From Chitinispirillales bacterium (GTDB lineage: Bacteria; Fibrobacterota; Chitinivibrionia; Chitinivibrionales; Chitinivibrionaceae): a stretch of DNA of 9,152 nucleotides. The notes below the pieces were generated by a model, which saw nothing but the letters and a program-made list of their open reading frames with translations, made no database searches and was not told the DNA's origin. Made by a program: the position numbers and the translations under genes. Below, piece by piece: positions 1 to 5,540 of this stretch; position 1 is the first letter of the stretch; each line of letters starts with the position of its first letter. The DNA lies in contig JAIRUI010000052.1 in NCBI GenBank assembly GCA_031254455.1, positions 1 to 9,152 of the forward strand, in the 5' to 3' direction.

Positions 1-40
1 ATTGAGCGTCGGAGTAATTTTTTATGTTTTCGTATTTCAT
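1..40 (-). CDS. possible start of a transposase-like gene, partial
   Basis: An ATG at 40-38 opens a minus-strand frame that stays open to the window edge: MKYENIKNYSDAQ, 13 residues. The pattern (M-x-Y-x-x-I-K-x-x-S-D) is reminiscent of the N-termini of IS5-family DDE transposases, but 13 residues cannot prove it. No clear Shine-Dalgarno sequence precedes the ATG. The competing reading is a plus-strand frame from 2 to 64 that ends in TAA and encodes a hydrophobic 20-residue tail, which could be the C-terminus of a convergent membrane protein. The two readings are mutually exclusive. Confidence 0.28.
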   Translation of the reverse strand, partial: MKYENIKNYSDAQ

Positions 41-86
41 AGAGTGGAAAATAATATAATTTAAAAAACAAACAAGAAAAATCCAT

Positions 87-109
87 AATCAATTAAAAAA
101 ATATTGATT
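87..109 (-). terminator. weak AT-rich stem-loop downstream of thiI
   Basis: AATCAAT at 87-93 pairs with ATTGATT at 103-109 around a 9-nt loop. On the minus strand it lies about 15 nt after the thiI stop and is followed by a T-rich stretch. The stem has only one G-C pair, so it would be a weak terminator. It could equally be part of the putative IS end. Confidence 0.28.
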
Positions 110-123
110 TCGCAAGAGGCCTA

Positions 124-1350
124 TTACTCGAACAAAGCGCAGATTTCGCTGTCGGTTTTTTTGTCTAAAATCATAGGATTTCCCGCGGTGATGCATATTT
201 TTTCTATATTTTCAACGCATTCGTCAACTAATTCCCGCCAATTCCAACCGCTTTCAAATCTTTCGGCTTTTTCTATGCTTGGAGCGGTTGCGGGATTTGG
301 CGGAACAAAAAGCGTACAGCAGTCTTCGTAAGGACGTATTGAAATATCAAACGTCTTGATTTTTTTAGCGATTTCAATAATTTCATTTTTGTCCATACAG
401 GCGACAGGACGCAGCACAGGCATATTTGAAACTGCGTTTATTGTGTGAATACTTTGCGGCGTCTGCGAAGCGACCTGACCTATGCTTTCTCCGGTCGCAA
501 TTACCGAGATTCCATAATTTCTGGCGGCTTTATCGGCAATTCTCAGCATCATTCGCCGCATTACGGTCATTGCATAATTTCGTGGAACTTTCTCAAAAAT
601 TTTTTTCTGAAGTTTGGTAAACGGCACAAAATATAAATTCATTCGTTCTTTTGGTAAAAAATGCGATAATTTTTCGGCGATATCAAAAACTTTCTGTTTT
701 GCTTTTATTGAGGTATGCGGCGGCGATTCAAAATGCAGGCTATTTACAACTAATCCGCGTTTTATAAGCAAAAATGCAGCGACGGGAGAGTCAATTCCGC
801 CTGAAAGCATAATTAATGCCTGTCCGTTTAATCCTGCCGGAAGCCCGCCCAAAGCCGATATTTTTTTTGCCGAAACTATTGTGTAATGCGGTTTTATTGT
901 TATTGAAACCACTTTATCGGGATTTGAGATGTTAAAATTTACTTTGTGGTTATCCGCAACAAAATCAGCAACAAATTTTGAGATTTCGGGACTTTTCATA
1001 TCAAAGTTTTTGTCGCCGCGTTTGGCGCTGAACTTAATTTTTTCATTTTCACCGATTTCTTCACGGACAATCAGTAAAGCGTTTTTGCAGATTTCATCCA
1101 TATCGTTTTTGCAGAGTTTTCCCAAAGAATACGAATTGATTCCGACTATTTCGTCTAATTTTTTTGCGACGGTTTGCCAATCGGTTTCTTTTAGCTCAAT
1201 AAGTAAATGGTCGTCCGTATAGTTATAAGTAATATGCAGATCGGCGGTTTTTTTGGCGAATGTTTTAACTATCTGTCTTACAAACGCCATTTTGTTTTTA
1301 CCTTTCAAAAATACTTCGCCGAAAGTTGCGTAAATAACGTCGTATTTCAC
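124..1350 (-). CDS. thiI: tRNA 4-thiouridine sulfurtransferase ThiI (no rhodanese domain)
   Basis: ThiI adenylates U8 of tRNA and transfers sulfur to give 4-thiouridine; in many bacteria it also supplies sulfur for thiamine thiazole synthesis. The 408-aa product has the ferredoxin-like N-terminus (GEVFLKGKN, 11-19), a THUMP region (about 75-165), the ATP-binding PP-loop SGGIDS (183-188) within MLSGGIDSPVAAFLL, the ATGESIGQVASQT motif (285-297) and the PYEDCCTLFVP segment with Cys344/345. E. coli ThiI is longer because of a C-terminal rhodanese domain. That domain is absent here, as in the Bacillus type, so sulfur must come from a separate cysteine desulfurase or carrier. The start is GTG, overlapping the upstream TGA stop as GTGA, and the tail runs about 20 residues past the usual core end. 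It is the last gene of the operon. Identification is secure; the thiamine role is not shown. Confidence 0.96.
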   Translation of the reverse strand: MKYDVIYATFGEVFLKGKNKMAFVRQIVKTFAKKTADLHITYNYTDDHLLIELKETDWQTVAKKLDEIVGINSYSLGKLCKNDMDEICKNALLIVREEIGENEKIKFSAKRGDKNFDMKSPEISKFVADFVADNHKVNFNISNPDKVVSITIKPHYTIVSAKKISALGGLPAGLNGQALIMLSGGIDSPVAAFLLIKRGLVVNSLHFESPPHTSIKAKQKVFDIAEKLSHFLPKERMNLYFVPFTKLQKKIFEKVPRNYAMTVMRRMMLRIADKAARNYGISVIATGESIGQVASQTPQSIHTINAVSNMPVLRPVACMDKNEIIEIAKKIKTFDISIRPYEDCCTLFVPPNPATAPSIEKAERFESGWNWRELVDECVENIEKICITAGNPMILDKKTDSEICALFE

Positions 1351-1664
1351 GGTTTTTTTCCAATTTTAGACAACAATTCCGCTTGTTTATTTTCTAATTC
1401 GGCTATTTGTTTTTTAAGATCGCGATTTTTTTTACCGGATTGAAAATTATCAATAACCGCTATAACCAATCCCGTAAATAATCCGATTATAAACGCTGTC
1501 GCGACAAATAAAATAATCGGATATTGAGGTGTTTGCCAAAATAAAAATTTAAGCGTAGCCGTTTGAACTATAAACTGTTCTTGCAACATAGTAATAGTCA
1601 GTGAAAATACGACAACAATAATTATTAAGGTGTAAATTATCGTCCATATAGATTTAGTTCTCAT
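1347..1664 (-). CDS. LapA-domain (DUF1049-like) inner-membrane protein
   Basis: A 105-aa protein with two predicted transmembrane helices (about residues 8-27 and 48-71). The second contains the small-residue-rich GLFTGLVIAV stretch typical of LapA-like proteins. A charged, probably coiled-coil cytoplasmic tail follows (about 76-100, KKQIAELENKQAELLSKI). In Enterobacteria LapA works with LapB in controlling LPS synthesis, but most family members outside that group have no tested function and the name LapA should not be assumed here. Its ATG overlaps the mutase stop by 4 nt (ATGA), and its TGA overlaps the GTG of thiI (GTGA), so translation is probably coupled on both sides. Fold and family are moderately secure from hydropathy and motif; the role is unknown. 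Confidence 0.75.
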   Translation of the reverse strand: MRTKSIWTIIYTLIIIVVVFSLTITMLQEQFIVQTATLKFLFWQTPQYPIILFVATAFIIGLFTGLVIAVIDNFQSGKKNRDLKKQIAELENKQAELLSKIGKKP

Positions 1665-3787
1665 AATGCCGTAACCTCTCTGCCTAAAACGCTTACCCGT
1701 CCTTCTTTTTTGAGTCCGTAAATTACTCCGAACAAATCTGATTCGCTGACACTCGAAAGTTGTAAAAGAACTTTGTCTATTGTAGTTTTTCCGCCGTTTT
1801 CATCAAGATTTTTAATAACCGCTTGTTCGTATTTGTACTCAATTCGGTTTTCGTTTTTCATTTCGGCTGTGTGCATTTTTTGCACTTTCGCTCCGATTTC
1901 ACACAAAATTTCCTCGTATTTTTTCTCGCCTTTAACATAAGTAGCGTTTTTATCTTCGGTTCCGGAATTTCGCATAAACAGCACCCCCAAAAGATTATCG
2001 TTGTCCAAAATATTCATATACAAAACATTCAAATCTTCTTTGTCTTCGTATTTTATTTTGGTATTTTTGGGAAGTTTTGAATTTGCAATCGCTTCGTTTA
2101 CAGACTTCTCTACGAGTTCTTTGTCTTTGTTCCAAATCGCAGAACCGCGATAGTGGCGTGTTTTATCGACAAAGAACACATAAAACGTCTTTGAAAATCC
2201 GGGTTCAAACGGCTCTATAATTTTTTCTTCACTCAAACCCAGACCTTTTATCGCACAAATTGAAACGAGCCCTGTGAGCAGTCCGACACCCGAAAGCAGC
2301 GTTTGTTTTTTGCCGTTTTTGTCTATAACTTCGATAGGGAATATCAAATGCCCCGAAATTTCAAGCCCGACCAGCACTTCACCGTCTTTGAAATTTCCTA
2401 TCCATTTATCGCCGACCGAAACAATCTTCGTGTTGAGTCCCAAGTTTTTGTTTGCCGATGCGGCGGTCATTATATCGGATTCTATAGTCGATAGAAACCA
2501 GTATTTTTTTGCGTCGAGGTTTTTGGTTTTTATAAGATATTGCGCCAAAATATACCCGCATTTGTCACCGTCCAAAACGTATATATCGTCATCTTTTTTG
2601 CTGTAATAGAGCAGAAATCCTCTGTCGCCGTCACCGTCCACGGCGATTGCAAAAACGCTTTGAGCGGGGGATTTTCTTCCTTCGTCAAATATTTTTTTAA
2701 CGGTTAAAATGTGTTTGTCGTATTCTTTGCCGCTGTAAAATTCCGTTCCTTCTATTTCGGCTACGCCGACGCCGCGGTTTATATTGTCGCCGACGCATTT
2801 TTCATTGACGCTTACGTATTTCGCACCCAGATTTTCCAATACTCTTCTTCCGATTGAATCGGTCGCGCCGTTTGCAGAGTCAAAAATCAATGTTATGTCT
2901 TTCAGTGCGTTTTTTGTTTCATCGCCAAGTATTTCTTCCATCCAGTTTACGCCGTCTATTTCGGCGTCGTATTCGGTAATTTTTCCACTTGCTTCTGCAG
3001 GTATTTTTTCTACGCAGCAATAGTTATACATATACGCCGAAAGTACAAAATCGCCCAAATCGCCTTCCGGAACTAATTTTTTGCCGTCAATAAAAAACTT
3101 GATTCCGTTTTGATTGCTGGGATTGTGCGAAGCGGTCAAACACGCGCCGGCTCTGTGTCCGAGCGACAAATTTTTCCAGGGAATTATCGCTGTCGGCACA
3201 ACGCCCAAATCAAGCGCGTTTAATCCGGCTTTGGCAAAACCGCTGCGAACCGAATTATTTAAAATCCAGTTATAAGCCAAATCGCGTCCGTCGTTTCCGA
3301 TTACGGCGGTGTCGCCGATATTAACGATTTTTTTGTCCAAAAGAACTTTTGAAAACGCAAACGACGCAATTTCTACAAGACTTGGCGTAAATGCATTGTC
3401 TTTGAGTAAATCGGCTATAAAATTTTCTTTTGTCTGCGTCACGACTTTTCCGCGAACTCCGTCTGTTCCCATAAAATTCACTCGCGCCATAGTAAATGCG
3501 GTATCTATTTTTTCATGTTCCTGCAAATTCGACGATAAATACAGATTTACCGCTTTTGACAAATCAATGCAAACGGCGTTCGGATATTTATCAAGCCAAT
3601 CGCCATCAAGCAGAGCCGATGCCGCTTTTTCGTCTGTGATAAGTTTGTTATTAATGTCCGACGCCGCATTGTCGGAAATTTGTTTTGCACTTGGAAATCC
3701 TCCAACTACAAACTTCTTTTGTTTCGCCAAATTTTCAAGTTTCACCCGATTTTTAGCGACAAAACTCTCAAAAGCTTTTATATCCAT
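1661..3787 (-). CDS. phosphohexomutase (phosphoglucomutase/phosphomannomutase family), extended
   Basis: An alpha-D-phosphohexomutase, interconverting hexose 1- and 6-phosphates for sugar-nucleotide or glycogen metabolism in the cytoplasm. All four signature loops are present in order: FMGTDGVRG (105-113), the catalytic phosphoserine loop TASHNPSNQNGIKFF (218-232, Ser220), the metal-binding loop DGDGDRG (384-390), the sugar-binding loop EISGH (476-480) and the phosphate-binding loop RNSGTED (606-612). At 708 aa it is well above the usual 440-580 aa. About 100 residues precede the first loop, and about 60 residues after 650 look like a winged-helix module. The EISGH loop does not separate PGM from PMM; GlmM is less likely because that usually has EQSGH. 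ATG is preceded by AAGGAG at 6 nt. First gene of the operon with the LapA-like gene and thiI. Family is certain, substrate is not. Confidence 0.92.
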   Translation of the reverse strand: MDIKAFESFVAKNRVKLENLAKQKKFVVGGFPSAKQISDNAASDINNKLITDEKAASALLDGDWLDKYPNAVCIDLSKAVNLYLSSNLQEHEKIDTAFTMARVNFMGTDGVRGKVVTQTKENFIADLLKDNAFTPSLVEIASFAFSKVLLDKKIVNIGDTAVIGNDGRDLAYNWILNNSVRSGFAKAGLNALDLGVVPTAIIPWKNLSLGHRAGACLTASHNPSNQNGIKFFIDGKKLVPEGDLGDFVLSAYMYNYCCVEKIPAEASGKITEYDAEIDGVNWMEEILGDETKNALKDITLIFDSANGATDSIGRRVLENLGAKYVSVNEKCVGDNINRGVGVAEIEGTEFYSGKEYDKHILTVKKIFDEGRKSPAQSVFAIAVDGDGDRGFLLYYSKKDDDIYVLDGDKCGYILAQYLIKTKNLDAKKYWFLSTIESDIMTAASANKNLGLNTKIVSVGDKWIGNFKDGEVLVGLEISGHLIFPIEVIDKNGKKQTLLSGVGLLTGLVSICAIKGLGLSEEKIIEPFEPGFSKTFYVFFVDKTRHYRGSAIWNKDKELVEKSVNEAIANSKLPKNTKIKYEDKEDLNVLYMNILDNDNLLGVLFMRNSGTEDKNATYVKGEKKYEEILCEIGAKVQKMHTAEMKNENRIEYKYEQAVIKNLDENGGKTTIDKVLLQLSSVSESDLFGVIYGLKKEGRVSVLGREVTAL

Positions 3788-3793
3788 AAAATA

Positions 3794-3799
3794 CTCCTT
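3794..3799 (-). promoter_or_regulatory. ribosome binding site of the mutase gene
   Basis: AAGGAG on the minus strand, 6 nt before the ATG at 3787-3785. It supports this start even though the protein has a long N-terminal segment ahead of the conserved domain. Confidence 0.8.
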
Positions 3800-3812
3800 T
3801 TATTATTTAGAA

Positions 3813-3818
3813 ATTATA
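3813..3818 (-). promoter_or_regulatory. candidate -10 box for the mutase-LapA-thiI operon
   Basis: A perfect TATAAT lies on the minus strand about 26 nt upstream of the mutase ATG, giving a predicted leader of about 20 nt. No good TTGACA-like -35 box is found at 16-18 nt, and there is no immediate TG extension. In an AT-rich intergenic region a chance match is possible. Confidence 0.4.
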
Positions 3819-3872
3819 TACAATATTTGTCGTCCGCTCTATTTTCACATTTTAATTGAGAATCTCTTTTCC

Positions 3873-3900
3873 TTAAAATACAATATTGCATTTCTATAAA
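3873..3900 (+). promoter_or_regulatory. candidate promoter for the dus gene
   Basis: TTAAAA (3873-3878, 4 of 6 to consensus) and TATAAA (3895-3900, 5 of 6) are separated by 16 nt, placing a start of transcription near 3907 and a leader of about 80 nt. The surroundings are AT-rich, so the match is suggestive only. The 199-bp region 3788-3986 separates divergent genes and holds both candidate promoters. Confidence 0.28.
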
Positions 3901-3986
3901 AATCAAAAGTTAGAGTTAATTTCTCAAAAAATAAAGTATTTTAATCATAAGCGATAAACATTAAAACAGGTAAAGACAACCCGAAA

Positions 3987-4964
3987 ATGAAACTGATTCT
4001 CGCGCCGCTTCAAGGAATTACTAATTGCGTTTTTCGCAGGATTTATCATAAACATTTTCCGTATTTTGATTGTGCGGTTGCGCCGTTTGTTTCTCCAAAC
4101 GCTGCCGAAAAATCAGGCGGTGCGCTTTTTCACGATTTACTTTTGAAAGAAAATGAAAACGGCATATCGCTTGAACCGCAGATTCTTTTGAACAATCCGG
4201 ATGTTTTTTATCCGTTTTTGGACAAGATTTATAATTTGGGGTATAAAAAAATTAACATAAATATGGGCTGTCCGGCGCAGATTGTCGTCAAAAAAAATAA
4301 AGGCAGTGCGCTTTTGGAACGTTTGGATTTAGTAGATTCTATATTAAAAAGAATGTCTGCCGACAGCCGATTTGAATTTTCGGTAAAACTTCGATTGGGA
4401 GTTATATCCAAAGACAGTATCTTTGATGTTTTGCCAATAATAGAAAAATACGAACCGAGTGAAATAATTCTTCATCCGCGAACCGCTCAAATGCAGTATT
4501 CGGGAAACGCCGATTTGAAAAAATTTGAGGAAGTCGCGCAAAAAACGACGATGAAGATTGTTTATAACGGCGATATTTTCTCAATTTCAAAATATCAAAA
4601 AATAAATTCGCTTTTTTGCGGCGGAATTTCCGGCGTAATGATCGGACGGGGAGTAATTGTAAATCCGTTTTTGAGCGGTTTGATAAAAGGGAAAGGATAC
4701 ACAAAAAATCCAAAAGAAAAGATTCGCCTGTTTGTTGACGATTTATTAGAAGAATACGAGAAAAAGTATTTCGGCGAGATTCCGGTTTTGGGGAAAATGA
4801 AAGAATTGTGGAGATACTTGCGGTTTTCGTTTGAAGGCTGCGATAAGTATGTGAAAAAAATTCTGAAATCCACTGCGATTTCTTCATATCGAAAACATTC
4901 GGACGAGGTTTTTGAAAAAACAAGTTTTTGCGAATTTCCAAACGTCGATAACATAGATTACTGA
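3987..4964 (+). CDS. dus: tRNA-dihydrouridine synthase (Dus family)
   Basis: An FMN-dependent enzyme reducing specific uridines in the tRNA D-loop to dihydrouridine with NADPH. The 325-aa product has the family's TIM-barrel hallmarks: N-terminal APLQGITNCVFRR (6-18), the catalytic-cysteine motif NMGCP (92-96, Cys95), the substrate/flavin lysine in VKLRLG (133-138), the HPRTAQMQYSG motif (163-173), NGDIF (194-198) and the FMN-phosphate-binding MIGRGVIVNP (218-227). A helical tRNA-binding domain follows (about 240-310). Length is normal. The ATG is chosen because the product begins exactly at the conserved first strand, although only a weak CAGG lies about 16 nt upstream and no proper SD is visible. 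It stands alone, divergent from the mutase operon and convergent with the surface-protein gene. Subtype (DusA, B or C) cannot be assigned by eye. Confidence 0.95.
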   Translation: MKLILAPLQGITNCVFRRIYHKHFPYFDCAVAPFVSPNAAEKSGGALFHDLLLKENENGISLEPQILLNNPDVFYPFLDKIYNLGYKKININMGCPAQIVVKKNKGSALLERLDLVDSILKRMSADSRFEFSVKLRLGVISKDSIFDVLPIIEKYEPSEIILHPRTAQMQYSGNADLKKFEEVAQKTTMKIVYNGDIFSISKYQKINSLFCGGISGVMIGRGVIVNPFLSGLIKGKGYTKNPKEKIRLFVDDLLEEYEKKYFGEIPVLGKMKELWRYLRFSFEGCDKYVKKILKSTAISSYRKHSDEVFEKTSFCEFPNVDNIDY

Positions 4965-5139
4965 AAATGGCGGAGTTGTAAACCGTTAAGAAACAAATAT
5001 ATAAAAAATAATTTCCCGCTTGGACAGTATCGCTCTAAATACGGCGAACAAAGGTAAATTTTATAAAAAGTCAATAAATTTTAAGCAAACTCTATAAAAA
5101 AAATTACAGAGTACCTGTGGTGACCGTTCAACGCTGTAT

Positions 5140-5174
5140 CGTCATTGAGAACCAATTTGTCGGCAAAGCAATCC
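5140..5174 (+). repeat. dispersed repeat unit A (diverged)
   Basis: Starts CGTCATTGAGA and ends AAAGCAATCC. The ends match unit C (5266-5293) in the same orientation, while the middle has diverged and is longer (35 versus 28 nt). Confidence 0.6.
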
Positions 5175-5207
5175 GGTAGTCGTACCATCGCCCATTGTTT
5201 GTTTATA

Positions 5208-5240
5208 GATTGCTTCGTCGTTACACTCCTCGCAATGACG
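5208..5240 (-). repeat. dispersed repeat unit B (inverted)
   Basis: Its reverse complement starts CGTCATTGCGAG and ends GAAGCAATC, sharing 12 bases at one end and about 10 at the other with unit C, with a few extra bases in the middle. Opposite in orientation to A and C, it can pair with C across the 25-nt interval 5241-5265. Confidence 0.7.
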
Positions 5241-5265
5241 AATTGCCGTTACTCACTCTTTTCAT

Positions 5266-5293
5266 CGTCATTGCGAGCGAAGCGAAGCAATCC
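5266..5293 (+). repeat. dispersed repeat unit C (canonical)
   Basis: CGTCATTGCGAG followed by CGAAGCGAAGCAATCC. This unit type recurs between genes in many unrelated bacteria. It ends 10 nt from the surface-protein stop codon, so B plus C could form a large hairpin in the 3' end of that mRNA and act as terminator or RNA-stabilising element. Confidence 0.75.
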
Positions 5294-5303
5294 AGTTACC
5301 ACG

Positions 5304-5540
5304 TTACCGTCTAACTCCCAACTTCGTCGAATACTTATATGTTTTCCCGCTTGCGCTTTTGGCTTCAGCGATTATAAGATACACGCCGTTCGCAACATTT
5401 CTGTTGGCATTATTGGTCAAGTTCCACAATATATCTTTGTCATTTCTACTCTTGGATTCAAACACCACATTACCTGTATTATCATAAACGACAAGATTCA
5501 CCTGCGCCGATTCCGGGGTCTTCACTATAAACTTTGCAGA
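5304..5540 (-). other. C-terminal FlgD-like / sorting-type domain of the surface protein
   Basis: The last 78 residues form a compact beta-rich module: KFIVKTPESAQVNLVVYD, then GNVVFES, LWNLTNNANRNVANGVYLI and a final KYSTKLGVRR. The layout (strand, D-x-x-G-x-V turn, N-G-x-Y strand, basic end) is that of FlgD-like and type IX secretion sorting domains. Which secretion route recognises it cannot be told from this window. Confidence 0.55.

Larger units (their letters stand above)
1..122 (-). mobile_element. possible terminal part of an IS5-like insertion sequence, cut by window edge
   Basis: Read on the minus strand from 122, the sequence starts AGGCCTCTTGCGAAATC, which resembles in style the termini of IS5-superfamily elements (from memory, not aligned). 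About 80 nt further in, an ATG at 40 opens a frame beginning MKYENIKNYSDAQ, which resembles the start of IS5-type transposases. Terminal repeat, short AT-rich leader and ORF start have the spacing expected of an IS end. The other end and any target-site duplication lie outside the window, so this is inference. The putative end lies within two bases of the thiI stop codon. Confidence 0.35.
4965..5303. other. convergent intergenic region with a repeat cluster
   Basis: This gap separates the convergent dus and surface-protein genes. From 4965 to 5139 it is AT-rich, and I see no gene or convincing terminator. From 5140 to 5293 it carries three copies of a dispersed repeat, listed separately. Open frames crossing it are short and read SLRAKRSNP-like peptides, a familiar sign of spurious translation of this repeat type. 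Confidence 0.7.

Noticed and set aside
2..64. Plus-strand open frame from the left edge ending in TAA, hydrophobic C-terminal tail
   Set aside because: Could be the end of a convergent membrane protein, but 20 residues are too few, and the minus-strand reading (transposase-like start plus IS-like terminus) explains more of the region. Kept only as an alternative.
3309..3899. 196-residue plus-strand open frame
   Set aside because: It lies antisense to the mutase start, has low-complexity Ser/Phe-rich composition typical of a shadow frame, and no RBS or recognisable motif.
5089..5112. Imperfect stem-loop (ACTCT...AGAGT) downstream of dus
   Set aside because: Nine pairs with a mismatch, AT-rich, and no T-run follows on either strand, so it does not look like an intrinsic terminator.
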